DNA from: an uncultured Ignavibacteria bacterium
GTDB lineage: Bacteria; Bacteroidota; Ignavibacteria; Tepidaquicellales; Tepidaquicellaceae
Direction: 5' to 3'
DNA: 15,761 bases
Assembly: GCA_937924675.1 (NCBI GenBank)
Contig: CALEVL010000292.1
Coordinates: 1 to 15,761, forward strand
The position numbers and the translations under genes are program-made. Positions 7,298-15,645 of this stretch are shown here, one piece after another. The notes below the pieces were generated by a model. The model worked only from the letters and a program-made list of their open reading frames with translations, was not told the origin of the DNA and did not search any database. Positions within the stretch are counted from its first letter, which is position 1; the number at the start of each line of letters is the position of its first letter.

Positions 7298-9289
7298 ATG
7301 AAAAAAATGAAAATTCCTATAAAGAAGAAGAGAACTAAGAGAGATGATTTTCAAAGATATGACTTCGATACTCCTTACAGACCCAACAGAGCCCTCAAGA
7401 TAATATTTAATGTTGTCGTTGTATTGCTGCCTCTTTTTCTTTCGTTTATTTATTACAGATTTGCTGTAAAGCAAAACAAAGTTCAGAGTTTTCCTCTTGA
7501 TGATCCGTGGATCCACCTTACTTTTGCAAAAAATATATTCGAGCATTTCAGTTTTTCTTTCTACAAGACCGAAATGGTTACGGCAGGTTCAACATCTCCG
7601 TTGTTTACTATTCTTGAGTCGCTAGGGTTTTTCTTCACCAACAATGAAATGGTAATCGGATACGGACTTGGTGTGATCTTTTTTATTCTGTCTGCTTATG
7701 CATTTTACAGACTGTCAATTTATGAATTTGGGAAAGAGATAATCTATGCATTGCTTACAGCAGGAATTTTCATAATAGATAAATGGATAGTCTTCATTTC
7801 GGTTTCAGGTATGGAAACTACAATGTTCATACTTGTACTTATACTTGCTTCTTATTTCTACAAAAAAAGAATGGCGTTACCTTTGGGTACAATGCTTGGT
7901 CTTTTGCTCTGGACACGGCCTGATGGTGTTGCATTTATTGGCGCGCTGATTTTTGACTATGCGCTCGTAAGAATCTACTCAAAGGATCAGATAAACCTGC
8001 AGCTGTTCACGGGAAAGGAATTACGGAATATTGTACTTTCATTTGGAATAATTGCAGCACTATACTTTGCAATGAATTACATGCTTTCCGGTTCGATCCT
8101 GCCCAATACTTATAATGCAAAGCTTACATATTATTCACCTGAGTTCAGGAGCAGATGGGACTTCCTTCAATATGAAGTGTGGGAGTATTTCAGAGCGGGT
8201 TCATATTATGTTCTGATGATAGGATTCTTATTCTCGGTAGGCAAGCTTATTTATGATCTTTACACCAAGACATATAATCAGAACACTCTATATATTGTGT
8301 TCATTCTTCTGTTTGTACTGATGTATTTCATCAAGCTTCCGTATGCTCACAGGTTTGGAAGATACATGATGCCACTTATACCTTTCTTTATTCTGACTGC
8401 AACAATCGGATTCAGGGATATGTCGAGAATAATAAATAAGTACACAAACAATCCACTCTTCTCTAAAAGCATATTTTACATCCTTATTGCCATTACTTAC
8501 TTCATGGGAGTGAAAAATTTTGACGAGAACCGTGAGCTCTATGCAATTCAAAGTAAGTATATTTACGACAGGCAGGTTCTTGCTGCTCAATGGCTGGAAA
8601 AATACACTAAAGAAGATGACATTGTTGCAACGCATGATGTTGGTGCAATAGGTTATTACAGCCATAGAAAAATTGTTGATGTTGCAGGACTTGTAACTCC
8701 GGAACTGATTGGAAAGATCAATGACCTCAACTATGTGGAATACCTTCAAACTTACATGAAAGAAAAGGGTGTAACATATCTCGCTTTCCTTCGTGAATGG
8801 TACAGAGTTTCAAATCAGAACCCTTTGTTCACCACTTCAAACAGTCTTCCTCCGGAGGTAATGGATGTTTTTAAATACACTCCGGGGCAAACTGAGATCC
8901 TCTCGAAAGAAGGCAACAGCATTATAGAAATGATGACCAAGCTTGCGAATCAGAAAGCCGCTCAGCAAATAATCTATCTTGGAAACAGATTGTTGACAAT
9001 AGAGCCGAGAAGTTCACTTGCTTACTACTATATGGCTTATGCATATCAGCTGCTTAAGGATAATGCTAATTATGAGAAGAGTATGCTCAAGGCTATCGAG
9101 TTGTTTCCGGATTTTAAGGATGCGCATCTGTATTATGGAGAATATCTTAAAGGTGTTCAAAGGTTTGAAGAAGCACGGACACATTACGAAAGAGTTCTTC
9201 AGCTCGAGTCGGCAAATGTCAGGGCTGCTAATGGGTTGAAAGAGATCAATGATCAGATTGGTCCTCCTCCGGTTCCTCCCATAAACTGA
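7298..9289 (+). CDS. GT-C-like membrane glycosyltransferase with C-terminal TPR domain
   Basis: A 663-residue polytopic membrane protein. After a basic cytoplasmic N-terminus and TM1 (about 35-54), the first extracytoplasmic loop carries the GT-C-type diacid signature DDPWIHLTFAKN (68-79), followed by GSTSPLF (97-103). SGMETTMF (170-177) and RPDG (207-210) are also typical of polyprenyl-phosphate-sugar-dependent transferases of the AftB/ArnT-like class. About ten TM segments run to residue 405. A soluble part follows, with HDVGAIGYYSHRKIVDVAGL (446-465), as in many such enzymes. Residues about 553-650 form roughly three TPR units, then a Pro-rich tail. It probably transfers a lipid-linked sugar on the outer face of the inner membrane; donor and acceptor are unknown. 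First of four closely spaced genes. ATG 7298 is used; an in-frame ATG at 7307 is possible. Confidence 0.82.
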   Translation: MKKMKIPIKKKRTKRDDFQRYDFDTPYRPNRALKIIFNVVVVLLPLFLSFIYYRFAVKQNKVQSFPLDDPWIHLTFAKNIFEHFSFSFYKTEMVTAGSTSPLFTILESLGFFFTNNEMVIGYGLGVIFFILSAYAFYRLSIYEFGKEIIYALLTAGIFIIDKWIVFISVSGMETTMFILVLILASYFYKKRMALPLGTMLGLLLWTRPDGVAFIGALIFDYALVRIYSKDQINLQLFTGKELRNIVLSFGIIAALYFAMNYMLSGSILPNTYNAKLTYYSPEFRSRWDFLQYEVWEYFRAGSYYVLMIGFLFSVGKLIYDLYTKTYNQNTLYIVFILLFVLMYFIKLPYAHRFGRYMMPLIPFFILTATIGFRDMSRIINKYTNNPLFSKSIFYILIAITYFMGVKNFDENRELYAIQSKYIYDRQVLAAQWLEKYTKEDDIVATHDVGAIGYYSHRKIVDVAGLVTPELIGKINDLNYVEYLQTYMKEKGVTYLAFLREWYRVSNQNPLFTTSNSLPPEVMDVFKYTPGQTEILSKEGNSIIEMMTKLANQKAAQQIIYLGNRLLTIEPRSSLAYYYMAYAYQLLKDNANYEKSMLKAIELFPDFKDAHLYYGEYLKGVQRFEEARTHYERVLQLESANVRAANGLKEINDQIGPPPVPPIN

Positions 9290-9323
9290 GCCATGCATTG
9301 AACCCGTTTGCTGAGTCTCAAAT

Positions 9324-10370
9324 TTGCTTCATATTTCAATACAATCTTCCCTGTTGAAGAAGCAGCTACTCTATATCATTGTCATTGATGTCATTCTGGC
9401 ATCATTGATTATCTATCAGACCTTTTATTCTCCTCATACCTGGGACGGAGCTTCTGAAAAAAAATTCACGATCAGAAAAGGTGAAAACCTCGATGAAATT
9501 GCAGAGGAACTACAGAACAACGATATCATTTCAAGCAAGACATTATTCAAGACCATCGTCAAACTTTCAGGGAAGGAAGATGAGATCATTGCTAATTCTT
9601 ATCTCATGAAAAATGGTGTAAGCAACAGCAATGTTTTGAATATCATAACCGGAAAGGCAGGCTTTGTACTTGTCAGATATACTCTTCCTCCCGGCTCAAC
9701 ACTCCGCCAGGCAGCGAGGATAGCTGAAAAAGTTCTCTCTCTTTCTCAACAAAGATTCCTGAAAGAAGCAGAGAATGATTCTCTTATAGCAATACTCGGT
9801 CTCACAGGCAGGATAAAAAATCTTGAGGGATTTCTTTATCCTGAGTCATATGATGTTTCTCCTGGCATTAATGAAAAGGACCTTGTTTCCATTCTCTTTA
9901 ATCAGTTTAGAAAGCGAATATTGAACAACGAAGAAATAATGAATGAGATCAGGAAGAATGAATCGGATATACTAAAGACAGTAACGCTTGCTTCTATTGT
10001 AGATGCTGAAACCAACGTTGAAGAAGAAAAAGCCGTGATAGCCGGAGTTTATCTTAACAGGATAGCAAAAGGTATGAGACTCGAAGCGGATCCAACCGTA
10101 CAATATGCTCTTCCCGGCGGACCGAAACAAAGGCTTCTTTACGAAGATCTGAAGATAAATTCACCTTACAATACATATCTCAACACCGGACTTCCTCCCG
10201 GTCCCATAAACAATCCTGACATATCATGTATCAAGGCTGCACTATTTCCCGCATCTCATAATTATCTTTTCTTTGTAGCAACGGGAAACGGAGGGCATAC
10301 TTTTACCGAGAACTATTCGGACCATCAGAAAGCCGTTCAGGATTACAGAAATAAGAGGAAGAATAAGTAA
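9324..10370 (+). CDS. mltG: Endolytic murein transglycosylase MltG
   Basis: A membrane-anchored lytic transglycosylase (YceG/MltG family) that cleaves nascent glycan strands and so limits peptidoglycan chain length. It has one N-terminal TM anchor (about 15-33), a LysM-like region (about 47-110, FTIRKGENLDEIAEEL) and the catalytic domain, with LEGFLYPESY (167-176), TLASIVDAET (221-230), GVYLNRIAKGMRLEADPTVQ (241-260), SPYNTY, GLPPGPINNP and GGHTF. At 348 residues it is close to E. coli MltG (340). The usual E-x-E of the active-site helix is D227-A-E229 here. No ATG lies near the N-terminus: TTG 9324 gives the longest form, while TTG 9354 would give a neater KKQ-TM start. It follows the glycosyltransferase by 34 bp. 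Confidence 0.94.
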   Translation: MLHISIQSSLLKKQLLYIIVIDVILASLIIYQTFYSPHTWDGASEKKFTIRKGENLDEIAEELQNNDIISSKTLFKTIVKLSGKEDEIIANSYLMKNGVSNSNVLNIITGKAGFVLVRYTLPPGSTLRQAARIAEKVLSLSQQRFLKEAENDSLIAILGLTGRIKNLEGFLYPESYDVSPGINEKDLVSILFNQFRKRILNNEEIMNEIRKNESDILKTVTLASIVDAETNVEEEKAVIAGVYLNRIAKGMRLEADPTVQYALPGGPKQRLLYEDLKINSPYNTYLNTGLPPGPINNPDISCIKAALFPASHNYLFFVATGNGGHTFTENYSDHQKAVQDYRNKRKNK

Positions 10371-10383
10371 TCATGAAATCTAA

Positions 10384-11949
10384 ATGAGCCCGGCAAATTC
10401 ATCTCAGATTGAAAGGGCATTGCTCGGTCTATTTGCAAAACTTGATTTCAGAGATAAGAACAATTCTGGAAAGAAGAAGTTCATAGGCATTCTTATCGCT
10501 TATCTCTTTTCAAATACTCTTATCTCATTCAACTTTTTCAGCGTTTTTGACAGGCAGAGTTTCATGATACTGGCCCTGAGTTCAGGAGTTTTTCTCATAG
10601 TAATTCTCTTGCTGAATGACTTCGATAATCTGATACTGGCCGGAAGCAGTTACTCATGCATTTCTACACTTCCCATAGAGAGCAGTTCTTTCTTCAAAGC
10701 AAAATTTATTTCCGCAGTTCTCTTTCTGTTGCCTTTTGTGCTTGTCTCGACATTGCCGCAAAGTATATTCTTCTACTTTTACAACGAAAGCGTGGCTGAT
10801 TTCATTCTGTTTTTTATCGCGTCATTCTGTTTTGCAATGATGACGGCAGCAACACTTATATATCTTTATTCAATCGTAATACTAAAATTTAAAGACAAGA
10901 CACTAATAGTCACAGGTGTAATACAATTTCTTTTTTTCATATTTGTATTCTATTCTTCAACTGCAGGAACTGCAAAAGGCGGAATCCGCAAACCCGGCTT
11001 TGAGAAGATCTCGGTAATGGATACTCCCGGAATTAATTTTCTGCCGCAGACTTTGCTGGCAAAGAGCGTGGATAATCCTATCTTTCTTTTTGCTATAATT
11101 CTATTTACGGGATTGATCTTTGCTGCGGGATACAAATTTGTTTCTGCTAACTATTCAAAAATCTCCGACAATTCAATTGAGATCGGAAAGAAGCGCCGCC
11201 GGAAAAAGCTCACTTTCAAACTGCCGGCACTGAGCAGATTAATTGACAGAATCTACTTAAGAAATGACCCGGAGAGATCATCATTTCATTTGGTCTCTAA
11301 TCAACTTGCAGGTTCAGGGTTTCTCCGGATGAAATACATACCATACATTATAATGCCGGTGATGTTCATCACATTTGGATTTGTATTTAATATGAAGGGA
11401 TTCCTGTTCTTTGACGGGAGCAGTTCACTCTCCCCGGCATTTCCATCCTTTGTTCAATTACTCAGCCCATCCATAACGATAATACTCATGATGAGTTCTA
11501 GAATGCTGGTCTCAAATACAAAGATCATGGATGATATTACGCATGACACTGATTGGATTTACATGATGCTTCCCGTAAAGGACCGAAATCACTTCCTCAA
11601 AGGAGCTTCTAAATCCATCTACATAGTATTTCTATTACCTGTAATGCTTTTGCTGTTTGCAGCTCTTGCCATAAAGGGAGGATTAACAGATGCTATACTG
11701 AACACGCTGTATGTTGGGTCAGGTATTTATTTCTTTAATTCCATCGCATCTCTCATTGACAAGACGATGCCCTTTACACTCGAAAGCGGAAAATTCAATT
11801 CAGCTTCAAAGCTTGGAGAGATATTTTTGTCAATGGGGCTCGGAGTAATTCTGATTTTGATTCAGATTTTTGCATTCCAAAATATTATATTTGCACTGTC
11901 TTCAATAAGCATATTCTTATTCTTGTCATTTTTAATTAACAGAAACTGA
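10384..11949 (+). CDS. Polytopic membrane protein, ABC-2-permease-like, with two related halves
   Basis: A 521-residue inner-membrane protein with about 11-12 hydrophobic segments (roughly 33-54, 60-79, 108-128, 138-165, 173-191, 233-251, 318-337, 357-374, 412-430, 438-456, 478-498 and 501-518). A basic cytoplasmic stretch, KKRRRKK, lies at 269-275. Two stretches resemble each other and ABC-2 exporter permeases: STLPIESSSFFKAKF (94-108) and MMLPVKDRNHFLKGA (394-408), each followed by a TM segment. This suggests an internal duplication. No ATPase gene is adjacent, so transport is only an inference. The start is 13 bp after mltG and the stop 10 bp before ubiX, indicating an operon. Confidence 0.8.
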   Translation: MSPANSSQIERALLGLFAKLDFRDKNNSGKKKFIGILIAYLFSNTLISFNFFSVFDRQSFMILALSSGVFLIVILLLNDFDNLILAGSSYSCISTLPIESSSFFKAKFISAVLFLLPFVLVSTLPQSIFFYFYNESVADFILFFIASFCFAMMTAATLIYLYSIVILKFKDKTLIVTGVIQFLFFIFVFYSSTAGTAKGGIRKPGFEKISVMDTPGINFLPQTLLAKSVDNPIFLFAIILFTGLIFAAGYKFVSANYSKISDNSIEIGKKRRRKKLTFKLPALSRLIDRIYLRNDPERSSFHLVSNQLAGSGFLRMKYIPYIIMPVMFITFGFVFNMKGFLFFDGSSSLSPAFPSFVQLLSPSITIILMMSSRMLVSNTKIMDDITHDTDWIYMMLPVKDRNHFLKGASKSIYIVFLLPVMLLLFAALAIKGGLTDAILNTLYVGSGIYFFNSIASLIDKTMPFTLESGKFNSASKLGEIFLSMGLGVILILIQIFAFQNIIFALSSISIFLFLSFLINRN

Positions 11950-11959
11950 CTTACGCATC

Positions 11960-12610
11960 ATGCCTCAATCTAAGACTACAACTTCAGCACAAACAGAAAC
12001 ATCTCCACTGATAAAGCCGGTCAACGGTGAAGGAAAAAACATAATACTTGCAATAACAGGTACAAGCGGAGCCATCTATGGACTTCGCATGCTGAGGGCA
12101 TTGCTCATTAACGAATTTAATGTTGATCTTATTCTATCGGAGTATGCCATGTTTACAATTTTCAATGAGTGCGGTGTGGAGATCACACCTTCTAACGTTG
12201 GCTCTCTTTTTCCGGAAATACTGATCATGAAATCTACTGTTACATTTCACAACAATCTGGATCTTAAGTCGGAAATATTCACGAATAAATTTGTAAGTTC
12301 AGGAATGATAATAAGCCCATGCTCAATGGGAATACTTGCCGGTGTTGCAACGGGTCAGTCAAAGACGCTGATTGAGAAAGCAGCTGACTATGCATTCGCA
12401 TATTCAAAACCATTGGTGATAGTACCGAGGGAAACGCCACTTAGCAGAATACATTTAGAAAACATGGTGAAAATTATTGAATCCGGAGGAAAGATTGTAC
12501 CGGCAATGCCGAGTTTTGAGTATAATCCCCGTGACTTCAATGATCTTGCAGATCACATTGCAGGCAGAGTTCTTGAGCTTCTGATCCCCACTGATGCACG
12601 GATGGCATAA
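11960..12610 (+). CDS. ubiX: UbiX-family flavoprotein (flavin prenyltransferase-like), divergent active site
   Basis: A 216-residue member of the UbiX/Pad1 family, which makes prenylated FMN for UbiD-type decarboxylases. FMN-binding and core motifs are present: AITGTSGAIYG (31-41), SPCSMGILAGVA (119-130), RETPLSRIHLENM (157-169) and VPAMPSF (180-186). By position against P. aeruginosa UbiX, S36, E70, R157 and R203 match S15, E49, R139 and R185. K140 replaces R122, A147 replaces K129 and E187 replaces Y169, all dimethylallyl-phosphate contacts as I recall them. A Tyr follows at 188. A 26-residue polar N-terminal extension is extra. Family membership is firm, prenyltransferase activity is not. 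No ubiD is in the window. In this group a role in menaquinone synthesis would be usual. Confidence 0.88.
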   Translation: MPQSKTTTSAQTETSPLIKPVNGEGKNIILAITGTSGAIYGLRMLRALLINEFNVDLILSEYAMFTIFNECGVEITPSNVGSLFPEILIMKSTVTFHNNLDLKSEIFTNKFVSSGMIISPCSMGILAGVATGQSKTLIEKAADYAFAYSKPLVIVPRETPLSRIHLENMVKIIESGGKIVPAMPSFEYNPRDFNDLADHIAGRVLELLIPTDARMA

Positions 12611-12616
12611 GTAAAA

Positions 12617-15493
12617 TCAGAAGTCGAAACCAAAGTAAAAACTCTGAAACAGATCACCCTGTATCTGTGTGAAATCCTCTTCTATTCTCTTACCGATATC
12701 ATACCTCAGGACTATCAATCCTAGCACTGTCATTCTGATGCCTGCACCAACACTCCCGTAAGTTATACGCTCGTTATAGTTTTTATCCCAGGCTTTTCCC
12801 GCATCAAAAAATACTGCTCCCTTAATTCCGGGAAAGTCGAATCCTATCCCGAGAGGAAATCTCAGCGCTACAATATTCAGCAATGGAAATCTGAACTCGG
12901 CATTTGCCTGCCACATCTTGCTACCTCTGATTGAATTCAGCGGCCAGCCGCGCAATGACCAGCTGCCGCCCATGAAGAATCTTCTCGGATCTTTTCCTTC
13001 GTTGGCAAATAATTGACCGCGAAGTGCAAGCGTGGTTGGACTGCCCATTCTGAGGTAACGTCTGTAATCAAAAAATACGGAATAATAATTTGTCAGTGAG
13101 TTTGCAATATCGGTAGTATATCCGAGAGTGACATTCAGCCTTTCTCCGTCAACAGGTCCCATCCAGCCCCATAACGTATTGTCTTTGATGTAGCTGAGAT
13201 AATTAGATAAAAGAAGTGAACGGTTGTTTTCATAAAATTCAAAATTGCGAATGGTCTGTGATAAGCCTGTAGTCATTTCTATTCTTCTAAAGAAGGATAA
13301 TGGGTAAGCAAGACTCAGGTATCCGCCAAATGACCTTTCATAATATGAAGTATTGTAATCCTGCAGATCATACCTTCTCCCGGAAAGATGAAATACTCCG
13401 TAAGAGTAGTTCATTCTTTTTTCAACCGAAACTTTTGATATTGCTATGTTGAAACTTTTCCAGAATTCCGCATCGCCGGTTGAGTTGTTGAAGACAAGAA
13501 AATAATATCTTTCATTTCCAAGCAGATCGCTTAGAGAAATGATTCCGCCTGTGTTTGCACCGAATACGGGATCAACAGTAAGGGCTGTTGTTGCAATATC
13601 AAATGAAAATCTCTTCTGATAGTTGAGTGAGTTCTTGGTGGACTTCGCTTCTATCTTTTCGGCTGACCAGTTGCTGCCTTTTTCTTTGAGATCAATCTTC
13701 TTCACATTTAATGAGCTGTCAAAATTTTTCTTAACATCTCTAAGCAACCGAATATCTATACCGCCTTTCTCAAACGCAGAGAACACTATCTTGTCTTTGC
13801 CGGCCCAGCGGGGATCATAAGCTGCCGTAATGAAATTTGTGATCTGCCGCATCTCAAGATTTTCATAATCAACTGATACTAAGTTAGATACAGAGTTTGC
13901 ACCCTTGCTTTGATTTTCAACTGCAAACTGTTCTCCAAGATCCATCATCCATATATTCTGAGGGCCGGCCGCATCCGAAGTAAAAATTATATTTCTACCG
14001 TCAGGTGAAAAATGAGGAGAGTGATCTATCTGCTTCCCTACGGTCAGATAGTCGATCGATTCGTCTTCAATGCTGTACAGGAAGAGATTGTAACTTTGCT
14101 CAATGCCAAACGAAGTTCTGTCAGAAGCAAATACAATGTATCTGCCGTCAGGTGAAATATCAGGATCACGGTCATCATAGTAATCGTTTGTGAGACGCTT
14201 GAGTGCATTAGTTGCTGTGTTGAGAATGTAGATATCATTCTTACCGCTGAAATCCGTTGCCGGAAATACAATTGTCTTGTTATCCGCATTCCATGACGGA
14301 GAACCAATTCCGACAAGTTCGTCAAATGAGAAACTCGAGATCAGTTCCTCCCTTTTCGTGTCGTAAAGATGAAGAGCATCCGCATCTCCTTTCTGTGTGA
14401 CGAAGGCAAGGACTCCGGATGAGGAAACATCCATACCTGTCCTGAAAAAGTGAAACTCTTCGAACTCATCTCCTTTCTCCCCTTCTATAACAAGCTCAGG
14501 GCCGTCATTAGAGCCTTCAGTGATCTTGAAAATGCTTGTGTATCCTGTTTTGTTGCCTATATAGTAAATTTCTTTCTTCTTGTTACCTGAATAAAACGTA
14601 GGCTTGTGTGCAAATGATTCGGTGTGAAGATTCTGAGAAACCTGCGAAGGATTATCATAGTCTTTGAGCTGAGGGTAATAATGCTTCTCAAGATAATAGA
14701 GAAATTCATTATCAAACTCCTCATAGTCTTTTCCAATCGTGTACTTCATCACATTGGAGAAGTTCTCATCCATCCAGAAGTTTTCCAGCAAGAGATATAC
14801 TTTCTCTTCGCCATATTGTTCTGCTATATATTCAAGCACTCTTTGACCCAGCTTGTACATGATAAATGTACCGTAAACTCTTTCCCAGTTGCTGAGTCCT
14901 ACCATATAACCCGAGAGCACAGCATCCTTGATTACCATATCTGCTTGTGTATCCCACTCTGTTGAGAAAAACTCCGCGAGTCCTTCAATGAACCAAAGCG
15001 GCGGCATGAGTCCAACGCTCTTTCCGTGTAATTTGAGGGAATTTCCGATTTTGCTTGTCATGAATACGTGTGTCAGTTCATGACGGATAACGTGCCTGAA
15101 CTGATAAAGAGATCCTTCGAAAGGAATTACAACGCGGCCCTTGATGAATTCAAAGAAACCTCCGACTCCGTCAGGAATCAATCCGGGTGTTGTATTTGTC
15201 TGCTTGAAGTGTAACGGCGATGCATAGAATATCAGCGGAACTGTATCGAGCAATGAGTGATTGAATTTTTGCTGAAGATGTGCATAAGCATCTTCTGCAT
15301 ATTTAGCACCAATCTCTGCAAGCTCTTTGGCTTCTTTGTAATGATATATCTGAAAATGCTGAGTCTGAAGTATTTGCCAGTCAAAATCAGAATAATGAAC
15401 TTTGTTTCTTCCAAAGTCCACAAACTGTGCCTGAACTGATGAGGCAAAGAAAAATATTATAAGCGCCGTTAATATTGATGGTCTTCTTGCCAT
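12617..15493 (-). CDS. Secreted fusion: HEXXH peptidase domain, TolB-like propeller, Omp85-like outer-membrane barrel
   Basis: A 958-residue envelope protein. Residues 1-22 are a signal peptide (cleavage likely after VQA). A gluzincin-like peptidase domain (about 30-275) has HELTH at 138-142 with zinc ligands H138 and H142 and catalytic E139; WFIEGLAEFF (167-176) supplies the likely third ligand, E170. Residues about 295-590 form a PD40/TolB-type beta-propeller, with repeated DPDISPDGRYIVFASD (443-458), SPHFSPDGRNIIFTSD (492-507) and DPRW...KIVFSA units. From about 640 to the end lies an Omp85/BamA-like barrel, with GGSWSLRGW (842-850), VFFDAGKAW (894-902) and a C-terminal aromatic beta-signal, FYFGFDF. 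The barrel should sit in the outer membrane; the orientation of the other domains is unknown. No POTRA domains are seen. The gene is monocistronic as far as visible and converges on ubiX. Confidence 0.9.
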   Translation of the reverse strand: MARRPSILTALIIFFFASSVQAQFVDFGRNKVHYSDFDWQILQTQHFQIYHYKEAKELAEIGAKYAEDAYAHLQQKFNHSLLDTVPLIFYASPLHFKQTNTTPGLIPDGVGGFFEFIKGRVVIPFEGSLYQFRHVIRHELTHVFMTSKIGNSLKLHGKSVGLMPPLWFIEGLAEFFSTEWDTQADMVIKDAVLSGYMVGLSNWERVYGTFIMYKLGQRVLEYIAEQYGEEKVYLLLENFWMDENFSNVMKYTIGKDYEEFDNEFLYYLEKHYYPQLKDYDNPSQVSQNLHTESFAHKPTFYSGNKKKEIYYIGNKTGYTSIFKITEGSNDGPELVIEGEKGDEFEEFHFFRTGMDVSSSGVLAFVTQKGDADALHLYDTKREELISSFSFDELVGIGSPSWNADNKTIVFPATDFSGKNDIYILNTATNALKRLTNDYYDDRDPDISPDGRYIVFASDRTSFGIEQSYNLFLYSIEDESIDYLTVGKQIDHSPHFSPDGRNIIFTSDAAGPQNIWMMDLGEQFAVENQSKGANSVSNLVSVDYENLEMRQITNFITAAYDPRWAGKDKIVFSAFEKGGIDIRLLRDVKKNFDSSLNVKKIDLKEKGSNWSAEKIEAKSTKNSLNYQKRFSFDIATTALTVDPVFGANTGGIISLSDLLGNERYYFLVFNNSTGDAEFWKSFNIAISKVSVEKRMNYSYGVFHLSGRRYDLQDYNTSYYERSFGGYLSLAYPLSFFRRIEMTTGLSQTIRNFEFYENNRSLLLSNYLSYIKDNTLWGWMGPVDGERLNVTLGYTTDIANSLTNYYSVFFDYRRYLRMGSPTTLALRGQLFANEGKDPRRFFMGGSWSLRGWPLNSIRGSKMWQANAEFRFPLLNIVALRFPLGIGFDFPGIKGAVFFDAGKAWDKNYNERITYGSVGAGIRMTVLGLIVLRYDIGKRIEEDFTQIQGDLFQSFYFGFDF

Positions 15494-15645
15494 GGCTGAT
15501 TTATTGCAGGACTATGCTGCCGGAAGCAATCGTGAAAGGCAGCAGAATCAGGTCCAATGATGTTTTATAGCGAGGGTCGATTGTAATTTAGAATAATATT
15601 CATAAAAACAAAATTCTATTTATGTCCTCACAGAGAATTCCAACT

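Noticed and set aside
14044..14325. Open frames on the other frames within the fusion gene and other large genes
   Set aside because: They lie fully inside confidently assigned genes and show no recognisable domains; treated as shadows.
15555..15610. Possible promoter for the peptidase/propeller/barrel gene on the minus strand (TTG-N18-TAAATTAC)
   Set aside because: The -7 box matches only 6 of 8 positions and would imply a leader of about 80 nt; too weak to annotate.
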